From contig CAZJFS010000076.1 of assembly GCA_964545075.1 (NCBI GenBank), positions 1 to 19,679 on the forward strand: 19,679 nucleotides of DNA, given 5' to 3'. The stretch is from DAOPXV01 sp035352535. Its GTDB lineage: Bacteria; Muiribacteriota; UBA9980. A program made the translations under genes and the position numbers. This document shows positions 7,640 through 15,210 of the stretch, in pieces (position 1 is the stretch's first letter; every line of letters begins with the position of its first letter). The notes beneath the pieces were generated by a model, which saw only the letters and a program-made list of their open reading frames with translations, was not told the origin of the DNA and did no database searches.

Positions 7640-8014
7640 ATGATTTTTCTAGTGTATGCTCACAAGTTTTTAATGGTTTTGACTGCGGCGCTTTTAATAT
7701 ACGCAGTGTCTAAGGCATATGCCAGAGGTGAAAACTGGTTCGCCCAGCATCAGAAATTCGCGACGCTCGGAGTGACTTTTGGGCTTTTCGGATTCGCCGC
7801 CATGGTTGTATTTAAGCTTGGCATGGGATATCCGCATTTTAAATCGCTACATTCATTGGCGGGTCTTATCGCCGTATTATCTTTCACTGGCGCGCCTCTT
7901 GCAGGCAAGCTCCTTGTTTCCGGCAAAAAATCGTTGCGTACCATGCACATAATGGGCGGCAGATTTGCCGTATTGGTTGCGATCATAAGCGTTATTATAG
8001 AAGTTATCCATTAA
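7640..8014 (+). CDS. Small four-helix membrane protein, cytochrome b561/DUF4079-like
   Basis: The 124-residue protein starts after a strong GGAGGAG site. Four hydrophobic helices lie at about 4-24, 41-60, 70-88 and 102-123. Histidines sit at helix ends: His8 near the N-terminus, His37, His66 and His70 ahead of helix 3, and His103 at the start of helix 4. This layout resembles b561-type and DUF4079 four-helix proteins that can bind heme, but family membership here is judged by eye. If right, it would act in membrane electron transfer. It is the second gene of an operon and ends convergent with the MFS gene, 31 bases away. Confidence 0.65.
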   Translation: MIFLVYAHKFLMVLTAALLIYAVSKAYARGENWFAQHQKFATLGVTFGLFGFAAMVVFKLGMGYPHFKSLHSLAGLIAVLSFTGAPLAGKLLVSGKKSLRTMHIMGGRFAVLVAIISVIIEVIH

Positions 8015-8045
8015 AGCCGGAAAGAACCGGAAATAGAAAAACCGC

Positions 8046-9245
8046 TCATTTGCCATGTTGGAATTTTGCGTTGAAAACCGTCCTGTACTGAACGTAATAC
8101 ATGATCGCCGAGCCGGCTATAAAAACTGAAAGAAGCAAGTATTCGATGTATTCGATGCCGAGCTTTTCGGTAAAGCGGCCCTGCAGCCAGGAAATCAGCG
8201 CGAGGCCGGCCCAGGCCGTCAGGGTATTGAGACTTCCGAAAACCGTCTTGTTTTTAGAAGTTGAAAACATTTCAGGGATGGCCATTACCGCCGTTACGAC
8301 ATAGAGCCTGTCCAGTACCATGAACGCGGCTATAAGTGAAACCGTCGCTATAAGCGGCAGCTTTCCGGTTATGAAAATGGCGAAAACCACGCCTGAAAGA
8401 ATTATGCTCATGGTAAAAAGGTTTTTATTTCCAAAAAATCTGACGAGCGGCGGCACGGCGAAATTTACGAGAGTTTCGGCGAGACCTATGAATAAGAGCG
8501 CCTTGCTTATATCTGAAACGGATGTTTGATAATGCGTTACGAACCACAGTCCCATGAATGAATAAAAGCCGAAATAACACATTCTGTTCAGAGTGAGGCC
8601 CGTGTAAAATAACGGCAGGAAAGGGATTCTGTACGCGTCCAGATAGCCCGTGAATATTTTTTTGAAGCTGAATTTTTCCTTGGGCGGATTTCCGGCGTCG
8701 ACTATTTTAAGCAAGAGGACCAGGCCTGAAAGAAAAATAAATATTCCGAATATTGAATAAGGTATCTGCCATTTGTAGCTTGCGGCCATAAGGCCCGCCG
8801 CCGGAACGCCAAGCGCGAGCGCGAGCGGCCTGGCCGCCATTAATACGACCACCATGGAAGGATAATATTCTTTCGATACGCCGTAATACGCTATCCACCA
8901 CATGGTAGAAGCCGCGGTCCCCAGGAAAAAGCCGAAAAATATGCGGTAAATTATGGCGAGCTGAAAGTTATCGGTCATAAGAAAAAGCGCGAGCGGTATT
9001 ACCATGCCGCAGGCCGATAAAAACACGACCCGGCCCGCGTTAAAACTAGCGGTCAGCGCCGGGCCGATAAAAACGCCAGTGATTATGCCCATGGTGCAAT
9101 ATGAAATGAGCAATATCACGCTTTGCATGGAAACGCCGTAAAATTTGCCGAGGGGTTCGACCATGGGAGAAATGGCGTTATCTATGGAGCTGAACATGAA
9201 TATCAGAACGAATGAAAATATTACGATGAGCTTGTCGCGCGTCAT
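8046..9245 (-). CDS. Major facilitator superfamily (MFS) transporter
   Basis: The 399-residue protein has about 12 transmembrane helices in two sets of six with a central cytoplasmic loop (about 190-205, PPKEKFSFKK), typical MFS size and layout. Substrate cannot be read from the sequence; drug-efflux and sugar-uptake signatures are not clear. The start codon overlaps the stop of the ATP-grasp gene by four bases (ATGA), so translation is coupled. It closes a four-gene operon with a methyltransferase, a radical SAM enzyme and an ATP-grasp ligase. This makes export of the pathway's product, or import of its precursor, the natural guess. No strong terminator was seen in the short gap after it. 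Confidence 0.88.
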   Translation of the reverse strand: MTRDKLIVIFSFVLIFMFSSIDNAISPMVEPLGKFYGVSMQSVILLISYCTMGIITGVFIGPALTASFNAGRVVFLSACGMVIPLALFLMTDNFQLAIIYRIFFGFFLGTAASTMWWIAYYGVSKEYYPSMVVVLMAARPLALALGVPAAGLMAASYKWQIPYSIFGIFIFLSGLVLLLKIVDAGNPPKEKFSFKKIFTGYLDAYRIPFLPLFYTGLTLNRMCYFGFYSFMGLWFVTHYQTSVSDISKALLFIGLAETLVNFAVPPLVRFFGNKNLFTMSIILSGVVFAIFITGKLPLIATVSLIAAFMVLDRLYVVTAVMAIPEMFSTSKNKTVFGSLNTLTAWAGLALISWLQGRFTEKLGIEYIEYLLLSVFIAGSAIMYYVQYRTVFNAKFQHGK

Positions 9246-10510
9246 ACCAACCGCCTTTTAGCGTTTTCATAAAATTCCACGGCCCTAGCTTTGTCGTCGG
9301 CTACGGCCGCCAGAGCGCATTTTCCTTCGTTGGGCGGCGATATCATTAAGACGCCTTCGCGCATTCCAGGCCTGTCTATCAGATAGGGCGCAAGAAGCGT
9401 TAAAACCTTTTCGAAAGAATCGATGCCGGGGCTTACCGGTACAATTTCGCTGTAAATCAAATGTTTTTGATACGAGCCGAAATATCTTTTTACATAATTT
9501 AAAATAATGCCGAACCCGTTATGCCGGAAATTGGATTCAAGCGCGAGCGGCTTGAGGCAGCCTTCGGCGTTTTTAACGACTCCCCAATCGATGTTGAGTT
9601 CGCCGCGGGCGCCCATTTTATAGGCTTCCAAGGCGAAATCCATGCTCATTTTTTCGACGTCGCCGCTGATCTCGGAAAGAGCGCAAGGGTAACTAAAGCC
9701 CGACCACTTTCCGCCTTCGGACATCTGTTCGTCTATACCGATGAATTCGCATCCATCGTCGCTTATATGCACGAGCGATCCTGCTATCGAATGGAAATCA
9801 ATGAAATGTTCGATTATTATCTCGATGATTTCGCCTTCTTTGAACCATTTTGGAAGTTCATTAATGATCCCGGGATAGCTTCCGGCGAAATTTCCGATGC
9901 CTCCGGCGTGATAAGGGTTTTTAAGCATCACTTTTCCGCCGTTTTCATTCGCCGCCTTTTTTATATAGCGGAGCATGTCGTCATAGTTTCCGGCCACGTA
10001 TCCAGGAACGGTTGATATTCCAAGTTTTTGGGCGATTTTTTTAAAGAAGACCTTGTTGTTTAATTTAGTTATCACGCCGTTTAAAATAAATTGAGGCGCC
10101 GTGCGTTTTAAAGGAATATCGATTAATTCGGATAGTTCGACGGTCAAAGGCGTTTCGATAAAAGGTTCGATCTTAAAATCGGCGTATCTTGAAAGGGTCC
10201 TGAAAAGATCCAGCGTGTGGCCGCTTTTTAATATAAGTTTAACCAGCTGGCCGAGCCCTTTTTCGTCGGGCATTTCAATGACGATGCCTTTGCGCCCCTT
10301 TAAATTGTTGAGTTTTATAAAGTAGTCCAGAAACTCGCGTGAAATATGTGAAGAAACGACTATGACGTCGTCGGCGCCGAGGCAGAATAAAAACCTCGGG
10401 AAAAGGGATTTCACTTTTCTGACCAGCTCGTGGGGCAAAATCGCGATGTCGTCCTTGTAAAAAGCCTCGTCGATATTGGCTATGAAAATCTCAGGCATAG
10501 AAGGTACCAT
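9242..10510 (-). CDS. ATP-grasp family carboxylate-amine ligase (peptide-ligase-like)
   Basis: The 422-residue protein has an N-terminal pre-ATP-grasp-like domain (about 1-135). The ATP-grasp core is about 140-350: a helical entry NNKVFFKKIAQKLGI with VPG, a nucleotide-binding strand with Lys197 (VMLKNP) and a Gly-rich loop (AGGIGNFAG), and metal and substrate residues Asp308 (NIDWG) and Glu325/Asn327/Arg329 (ALESNFRHNG). A C-terminal region runs to 422. The family forms an acyl phosphate and joins it to an amine; this layout recalls natural-product peptide ligases such as PGM1/BtrJ-type enzymes, a resemblance judged by eye. The gene overlaps the radical SAM gene upstream by 20 bases (8 if the in-frame ATG at 10498 is used) and the MFS gene by four. 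No good ribosome site is seen for either start, consistent with coupling. Confidence 0.8.
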   Translation of the reverse strand: MVPSMPEIFIANIDEAFYKDDIAILPHELVRKVKSLFPRFLFCLGADDVIVVSSHISREFLDYFIKLNNLKGRKGIVIEMPDEKGLGQLVKLILKSGHTLDLFRTLSRYADFKIEPFIETPLTVELSELIDIPLKRTAPQFILNGVITKLNNKVFFKKIAQKLGISTVPGYVAGNYDDMLRYIKKAANENGGKVMLKNPYHAGGIGNFAGSYPGIINELPKWFKEGEIIEIIIEHFIDFHSIAGSLVHISDDGCEFIGIDEQMSEGGKWSGFSYPCALSEISGDVEKMSMDFALEAYKMGARGELNIDWGVVKNAEGCLKPLALESNFRHNGFGIILNYVKRYFGSYQKHLIYSEIVPVSPGIDSFEKVLTLLAPYLIDRPGMREGVLMISPPNEGKCALAAVADDKARAVEFYENAKRRLV

Positions 10511-11429
10511 CGCATGCCGGGCAGTTTGAGGGCCGCGTTTCGGCCGCGCCTCTATTACTTTTCAGGGAGCATATTACGAAATCGAATCCCTTTCGCGAAA
10601 GCATTTCGCCTAACTTTTCGGCGTATTCTTTTCTCGCTTCGTCTTTTATGGAATATAGGACGGTTTCATCCTGCTTTGGAAGGTATTTCCGGGTTGTTCC
10701 CATGTCGAAATTTTCAAGGATCGTATCCAGTGATTTTTTATCGATGCGAGTCTTAACCGTATCGAGTATCGGTTCGTTTAAAAGAAGGAATGAGAACATA
10801 ACGCGATTCAGGCCGCGTTTTTTAATATCGTCGAAAAAAACCGGCATGTCTTTCAGATCGTCGAGCCCTAAGATCAGCGGGTCCATGTGGATGGTCGTTT
10901 TTATGCCGGCGCCTGCGATCTTTTCGGCGGCTTCGACGCGTTCCCGGGACGAAGGCGCGCCTTTTTCGAGGTTGAGCCTGTTTTCAGGCTTTATCGCGGC
11001 GTTATAAGAAATTTTTCCGCAGTGTTTTTTCATGATTTTTATTATGTTCTCATCCGGCGTTCCCTTCGTGGTTATTATAACGCGTTCGGCGGATGTTTCG
11101 CATATCGTTTCGAGGACGGCCGCGGAGGTTCCGTTTTTGACGAACGAAGGCGAAAAGAAATCGGTGTATCTTGAAAGTTTAAGTATCTTGACGCCGTTTT
11201 TCGCGATGCCCGCGCGTATCTTATCCAGAAGCCCGGGCAGGTCCGTTAAAAGTTTCGGCTGGTTGAAGACTGCGTTGAGTTCGTTCAATTTATCGATAAC
11301 GACGCCGCGGTGGCGCGCGTAACAATATGCGCAATCGTGCTCGCAGCCGGCCCACGGTTCAAGATAATGATATTTGCCGTACCAGCAGGTCCCGAGCGAC
11401 CCTTTTTCGAATAATTCAAACTTTTCCAT
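10491..11429 (-). CDS. Radical SAM protein of the SPL (spore photoproduct lyase-like) family
   Basis: ATG at 11429 is preferred over an in-frame TTG at 11435, as the purine-rich AAAAGAG lies about 8 bases before it; 312 residues result. The iron-sulfur motif CEHDCAYC (Cys29, Cys33, Cys36) follows YHYLEPWAG, typical of COG1533 SPL-like proteins, and a TIM-barrel core follows (KLSRYTDFFSP, IITTKG, TTIHMDPLI). Members carry out radical chemistry; a few repair DNA photoproducts, most have unknown substrates. The C-terminus has additional cysteines (one near 290, and a CPAC pair close to the end), which could hold an auxiliary cluster or zinc. It sits 16 bases after the methyltransferase and overlaps the ATP-grasp gene. 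That favours a small-molecule or peptide pathway over DNA repair, but repair is not excluded. Confidence 0.85.
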   Translation of the reverse strand: MEKFELFEKGSLGTCWYGKYHYLEPWAGCEHDCAYCYARHRGVVIDKLNELNAVFNQPKLLTDLPGLLDKIRAGIAKNGVKILKLSRYTDFFSPSFVKNGTSAAVLETICETSAERVIITTKGTPDENIIKIMKKHCGKISYNAAIKPENRLNLEKGAPSSRERVEAAEKIAGAGIKTTIHMDPLILGLDDLKDMPVFFDDIKKRGLNRVMFSFLLLNEPILDTVKTRIDKKSLDTILENFDMGTTRKYLPKQDETVLYSIKDEARKEYAEKLGEMLSRKGFDFVICSLKSNRGAAETRPSNCPACDGTFYA

Positions 11430-11445
11430 TTGCAATGCTCTTTTC

Positions 11446-12105
11446 TTATTGTTTTTGGAAAACCGCCATGCCGTAAAACATCGAATAAGGCGTCTTTTCG
11501 ATCATTTTAAATCCGCCCTTCGCAAAAGCGTTTTCCCACGTCGCGTAATCGGTAACGAACTCCTCCAGTATGGTTATCATAAAGTCTTTTTCGATCCCGG
11601 GCCAGTTCGCGCCGTAATAAACCTTCGCTTCCTTTACTATTTCAGGAACCTTTTCATTTAAAAGCGATTTGTCGAAATTAAAGATGCCGTCTTCTATTAC
11701 GAATATAGAGTCTTTTTTAAAATGTGGCGCGATCTTTAACGCGAATTTTTCTTTCTCGGGATCGGTTAGATGGTGGAGCGCCTTGCGTGAAAACCCTTTT
11801 GTGAAAGAGTATTTACTGATATCGCAATCGAGAAAGTTCGATTCGATCAATATTACGTTTTTATTATTCGCCAGATTTTTAGAAGCTATTTCCAGCTGAG
11901 TTTTGGAAAGGTCGACGCCCACGACGGTTTTAACTGAGTCCGCGATCCGGGCGATAATGCCGCAATTGCCGCACCCGAATTCTATGGCTACGTCCGAATT
12001 ATTTAACTTCAGCGGCGCCAGATATCTTTTTACCTGTTCCTCCGTTATGCCATAGAGCTTATTGTATCTTTTGACGTAATCTTCATTTTTCCATGTTTCC
12101 GGCAT
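11446..12105 (-). CDS. Class I SAM-dependent methyltransferase
   Basis: The start at 12105 is chosen because GGGAG lies 5 bases upstream and the residues MPETWKNEDY begin a typical fold; a longer frame from a TTG at 12171 would overlap the promoter. The 219-residue protein has the SAM-binding motif AIEFGCGNCG (about 40-49), the ribose-binding acidic residue Asp65 (VVGVDLS) and a motif IV-like region near 100-115 (FSRKALHHL). It resembles the broad methyltransferase type 11/25 group; the substrate cannot be read. It is the first gene of an operon with a radical SAM enzyme, an ATP-grasp ligase and an MFS transporter, driven by the promoter at 12143-12171. Confidence 0.87.
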   Translation of the reverse strand: MPETWKNEDYVKRYNKLYGITEEQVKRYLAPLKLNNSDVAIEFGCGNCGIIARIADSVKTVVGVDLSKTQLEIASKNLANNKNVILIESNFLDCDISKYSFTKGFSRKALHHLTDPEKEKFALKIAPHFKKDSIFVIEDGIFNFDKSLLNEKVPEIVKEAKVYYGANWPGIEKDFMITILEEFVTDYATWENAFAKGGFKMIEKTPYSMFYGMAVFQKQ

Positions 12106-12142
12106 TTTAACTCCCGATTTCAATGATTTTTTAAAACTTTTT

Positions 12143-12171
12143 ATTTTATCAGATAAGCATTGAATTTGCAA
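12143..12171 (-). promoter_or_regulatory. Promoter of the methyltransferase-radical SAM-ATP-grasp-MFS operon
   Basis: On the minus strand TTGCAA (12166-12171) and TAAAAT (12143-12148) are 17 bases apart, giving a leader of about 30 bases before the methyltransferase start. Confidence 0.55.
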
Positions 12172-12231
12172 AAGAAATTTTTTTATGTCCCTTCGTATTC
12201 CGGAACGCTCGGATGGCTTGTGATCGGACGG

Positions 12232-12288
12232 TTTCAGAATGCCTCTGAAATGAACAGGCCAACCGCTGCTGGAAAGCTTTTTGGCCTG
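12232..12288 (-). ncRNA. Two adjacent perfect hairpins downstream of the GNAT gene
   Basis: TTTCAGA/TCTGAAA (12232-12250, 5-base loop) and CAGGCCAA/TTGGCCTG (12255-12288, 18-base loop) lie four bases apart in the 3' region of the acetyltransferase gene, just upstream of the operon promoter. No long T run follows on either strand, so they are not a classic terminator. They could be an mRNA-stabilising 3' structure, part of a small RNA, or protein-binding sites. Confidence 0.35.
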
Positions 12289-12356
12289 ATCTTATTATTG
12301 TCCTGTTTTGAAAAGCGCCGCGACAAAAGAAGATACAAAAACTTTTTTTCATATCA

Positions 12357-13217
12357 CTAAATGCCGCTATATTGCAGGTAATAACAATTCGGCTTCCAAT
12401 CGTTATCTGACGAAAAGCCCTCGGCGGAGAGTTGTTGTATCAGCGCGGCGTCATCGGGCAAGATCGAGGTCGAAGGCATGGAATTTTTTTCTTTAATGAA
12501 TTTTTGCGTGTAATAATCCGTGAACGCGTTAATTCCTTCAAAATTATCGTCGAAACAGATGAAATACGGTTCGCCCTTGAATTTGAAGACGCCTTTATGC
12601 CCGTCGATCGAAACGAAACCGCCGCCCGATGAAATTTTGTCGTAAAGCCCGCGAGAAGGCCGTTCAAATATGAACGCGAGCGGAAGGACGTCATGGCGCT
12701 TTTGAAAATACGCCAGGGATAAAAACTCATCAAAATTTAAGTTCCACGGTTCGAACTTAAACTCTTCGATCTTTTTCAGGCGGCTTATATCTTCGACTTC
12801 TTTTCTGATCATCACGAATTTTTCCGTGATCGAAAATCCTATAGAAGTCAATAAGTTTATGCTTTCGATGTTCTTAAAATAAGTTGAACAGGCGATCCGC
12901 GAGATCTTTTTTTCCGAAAGGTCGCGAAGCGCTTCCGCCATGAGCCGTTCCAATATTCCGCGGCCAAGCTTTAAGCCTCTATATTCCACGTGTGTCCTGA
13001 GCCCTTCGATCCAGCCCGATCCGTCGTCGAAGATCGAATATTTTCCGACGGCCGCGACCTTGTTTTTTAAGGTGTCGACCGCGCCGAGAAAAAGCCCGGG
13101 CGCCTCGAGCCAGTCGTTGAAGATGTGCGGAAGATAATCAGTGCCGCCCCAGATATTTTTGGAGATCTCGGTTATGTCGCTAAAATCGGAGAGCCTCAAT
13201 TTTCTATATTCGAACAT
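12357..13217 (-). CDS. GNAT family N-acetyltransferase with C-terminal extension
   Basis: The 286-residue protein has an N-terminal GNAT fold (about 1-150). The acetyl-CoA motif A is visible at about 75-100 (LRTHVEYRGLKLGRGI, with the R-G-x-x-x-G-R-G loop), and the motif B region follows (NIESINLLTSIGF). Residues 150-286 form a second domain that may bind substrate; it is roughly GNAT-domain sized and could be a degenerate second copy, but lacks a clear acetyl-CoA loop. The segment NIWGGTDYLPHIFNDWL near 20-40 recurs in GNATs with small-molecule amine substrates. The start is preceded by GGAAAGGAAG at about 11 bases. It lies just after the terminator of the metalloprotease gene, and its own promoter is not obvious. 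A 185-base gap with hairpins separates it from the methyltransferase operon on the same strand. Confidence 0.88.
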   Translation of the reverse strand: MFEYRKLRLSDFSDITEISKNIWGGTDYLPHIFNDWLEAPGLFLGAVDTLKNKVAAVGKYSIFDDGSGWIEGLRTHVEYRGLKLGRGILERLMAEALRDLSEKKISRIACSTYFKNIESINLLTSIGFSITEKFVMIRKEVEDISRLKKIEEFKFEPWNLNFDEFLSLAYFQKRHDVLPLAFIFERPSRGLYDKISSGGGFVSIDGHKGVFKFKGEPYFICFDDNFEGINAFTDYYTQKFIKEKNSMPSTSILPDDAALIQQLSAEGFSSDNDWKPNCYYLQYSGI

Positions 13218-13252
13218 TGTGATGCGATCTTCCTTTCCCGCGGCTGGCTTTA

Positions 13253-13286
13253 AGCAAAAAAACGCTCACCTGCGAGCGCTTTTTTG
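13253..13286 (-). terminator. Rho-independent terminator of the metalloprotease gene
   Basis: On the minus strand an A run, the stem CGCTC/GAGCG (13263-13267 with 13274-13278) and a run of seven Ts follow the stop of the protease gene by about 25 bases. A and T runs extend the stem beyond one mismatch. Confidence 0.8.
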
Positions 13287-13310
13287 AATGTGATGTATGT
13301 AAAGTTTATT

Positions 13311-14888
13311 TTATTTTAAGTCTGAAAGTCCGTTCGCGTTAATTACCGCGTCGGCTTTTTCAGCGCCGAGGATCGTGCGCAGCGTTTCGACGGCCGAGGT
13401 TCCGGTCAGTACGCCCATGGCTTCGCGCGCTTTTATGAAGGTCGCGATGTCTTCGTTTGAAAGATTGGCGAGTTTCAAATGGGCGAAATATTCGGAAGTT
13501 ATAGTCGAAAGATTGATGCGCTGTTTTTTGGCGGGGAAATCAAGCCAGAGGTCCGGGCCGACGTTGGCGCCGATATTTCCGGTTTTCATGACGTCGGCGA
13601 ATAAAGCTTCCTTGAAGGCGAGCCATTTGTTTTTTATTTCGCGGAATTTAGCCTCTTCGAGTTGTTTCTGGACATATTTTAATTTAGCCTGGTAGTAATC
13701 GGCGTAGAGTCTTCTGGATTCGTTGGAGGCGGTCGCGTAGTTAGTGTTTTCGAGGAAAATTCTATAGAGTACGTTTCGATCCTCCGGATTATCCTTGACC
13801 CATGCGTTTAAAAATTCTACGAAATCGGCAGGCTTGTAATTATACATTAGGGCTACGGATTTCGTGAACGCGTTTTTTATCACGCGCGATGTGAAGATAT
13901 CGTAGAACTGGCTGGCGATAGCGCCTTCGGTGGCTATGATCTGGAGGCCGTTCTTTAAAAGGCCGTTTTTAACCTTGTAGTTCTGCCAGATGTATCTGTC
14001 GCGGCGGACGGGGTCCTGTCTGGTGTATTGAAATTCTGAAATTCCGTATTTTTCACGTTCGGCTTCGCTGAAATTAAAAATCGGATTGGTCGGGCCGTAG
14101 AGAGCTTCGAATGCTTCAGCCCAGCCTTCGATAAAGGCGAGAGCGCGGTCGGATATGACCGGGCCGTCGTGGCCTGAAGTGCTGAGGCAGCCGTTTTTTA
14201 TCTTGTATTTTTCGGCGCCGTACATGTCGAACATTATGCCATGGGCGTTCTCATGCGCCGAGCAGATGTCGAGAGTGTCGTTATTTATGCGGTCGATAAG
14301 CTGATAATAGCCTTCGAGCGAGTTGAGGTTGATATAGCCGTTGAAGAAATAGTAAGTTCCGTCCTTAAAGAATAAATGCATGTTTCGTGTCGCCTGAGAG
14401 CCGCCCTGACCGGGGTTCTGGCCGATCATGAAGGCGACGGGAGCCGTGACGATATTTTTATAAAATTCTGCGTATTCCTTGTTCCCGGATTTCGTGATGA
14501 GTTCGAGTTTTTTCATTCTGGCGATGACGCGTAATTTTGCGGAATCGATCATCTGTTCTGATTTTTTGAGGTAGGGAAGTATCTTTGCCGCGTGTTCGCC
14601 GTGTCCGGGCGAATTTTTAATGATGAGAGCAGAGTTCGCCGCGACCTCGAGCTTTTCAAATTCGTTCCTGACTTCAGCCGTGTCGGCCATGCCGGGATAA
14701 TTCTTGCTTTCAGCTAATTCTATCGAAACAAAGGCTTTTTCAGGGACGAACGGAACATTTTCATATCCCGGAGCGAGTTCCGTCGTTAATTTTCTGGCGT
14801 CGACGCCAGATGCCGCGCTCATTATCAGGGCGGTTACAAAGACAAGGCATGTAAAGCTTTTTCTCAATTTTTGAAATGATTTATTCAT
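13311..14888 (-). CDS. Secreted HExxH zinc metalloprotease-like protein with HhH-like C-terminus
   Basis: The start at 14888 is chosen because AAAGG lies 10 bases upstream; a longer frame from 14915 would include that site. The 525-residue product has a signal peptide (core 12-27, cleavage near VDA, 31). The zincin motif is HENAH (His212, Glu213, His216), with a downstream helix FIEGWAEAFE (Glu254, Glu258) that fits the third zinc ligand of gluzincin-type peptidases. A helical middle region follows (about 310-430). The last ~65 residues (RINLSTITSEYF...FIKAREAMGVLTG) resemble the helix-hairpin-helix repeats of ComEA/GspK-like proteins (NLNTA...R...GF pattern). That resemblance is by eye. I infer an extracytoplasmic protease that may bind a nucleic acid or another partner through its tail. 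It is transcribed alone from a consensus promoter. The family is not one I can name. Confidence 0.8.
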   Translation of the reverse strand: MNKSFQKLRKSFTCLVFVTALIMSAASGVDARKLTTELAPGYENVPFVPEKAFVSIELAESKNYPGMADTAEVRNEFEKLEVAANSALIIKNSPGHGEHAAKILPYLKKSEQMIDSAKLRVIARMKKLELITKSGNKEYAEFYKNIVTAPVAFMIGQNPGQGGSQATRNMHLFFKDGTYYFFNGYINLNSLEGYYQLIDRINNDTLDICSAHENAHGIMFDMYGAEKYKIKNGCLSTSGHDGPVISDRALAFIEGWAEAFEALYGPTNPIFNFSEAEREKYGISEFQYTRQDPVRRDRYIWQNYKVKNGLLKNGLQIIATEGAIASQFYDIFTSRVIKNAFTKSVALMYNYKPADFVEFLNAWVKDNPEDRNVLYRIFLENTNYATASNESRRLYADYYQAKLKYVQKQLEEAKFREIKNKWLAFKEALFADVMKTGNIGANVGPDLWLDFPAKKQRINLSTITSEYFAHLKLANLSNEDIATFIKAREAMGVLTGTSAVETLRTILGAEKADAVINANGLSDLK

Positions 14889-14942
14889 ATTATTCATTCC
14901 TTTCAATATCATCATAATTATAATACAATTTTAAAGACATTT

Positions 14943-14958
14943 TTGATTTGTAAATCAA
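14943..14958. promoter_or_regulatory. Palindrome overlapping the metalloprotease transcription start (possible operator)
   Basis: TTGATTT-GT-AAATCAA is a perfect 7-2-7 inverted repeat. It begins at the last base of the TATAAT box and covers the predicted +1, the usual place for a repressor site. No regulator gene is adjacent. Confidence 0.5.
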
Positions 14959-14986
14959 TTATACTAAATTAAGATTATCTTGTCAA
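14958..14986 (-). promoter_or_regulatory. Consensus sigma-70 promoter of the metalloprotease gene
   Basis: On the minus strand a perfect TTGACA (14981-14986) and a perfect TATAAT (14958-14963) are exactly 17 bases apart. Predicted start near 14951 gives a leader of about 60 bases. Confidence 0.85.
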
Positions 14987-15069
14987 TTCCGGGGCGCTTT
15001 CAATCGGTTCATGCCGTATGTTATGACCTGCCGCGGCGTGTTTTGTCGCAGCGGTTTTTATCCGGCGTG

Positions 15070-15098
15070 TTGATAACGGTTGTTTTTTATGTTATAAT
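15070..15098 (+). promoter_or_regulatory. Promoter of the NTF2-like gene
   Basis: TTGATA (15070-15075) and TATAAT (15093-15098) are separated by 17 bases, leaving a leader of about 105 bases to the chosen start. Confidence 0.75.
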
Positions 15099-15210
15099 GG
15101 CCATATTTAGCCGGCTTTCTGTCTGACATGCAACATAAATCCGGCTCCTGAAAGCGAATTGACGCTTCCGGGCGGCCATGAAAAAGTTTTATCGTAAGAG
15201 GTATTTATTA

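Larger units (their letters stand above)
14889..15210. other. Divergent intergenic region
   Basis: This gap of about 320 bases separates the metalloprotease from the NTF2-like gene. It holds a consensus promoter for each direction and the palindrome over the protease start site. A central GC-rich stretch (about 14990-15065) has no recognisable element. Confidence 0.6.

Noticed and set aside
9521..10015. 164-codon plus-strand frame opposite the ATP-grasp gene
   Set aside because: The minus-strand ATP-grasp protein has clear motifs over the same bases; this is a shadow frame.
12149..12360. Short frames on both strands in the gap between GNAT and methyltransferase genes
   Set aside because: They overlap the operon promoter and perfect hairpins, start at poor codons or lack ribosome sites, and resemble no protein.
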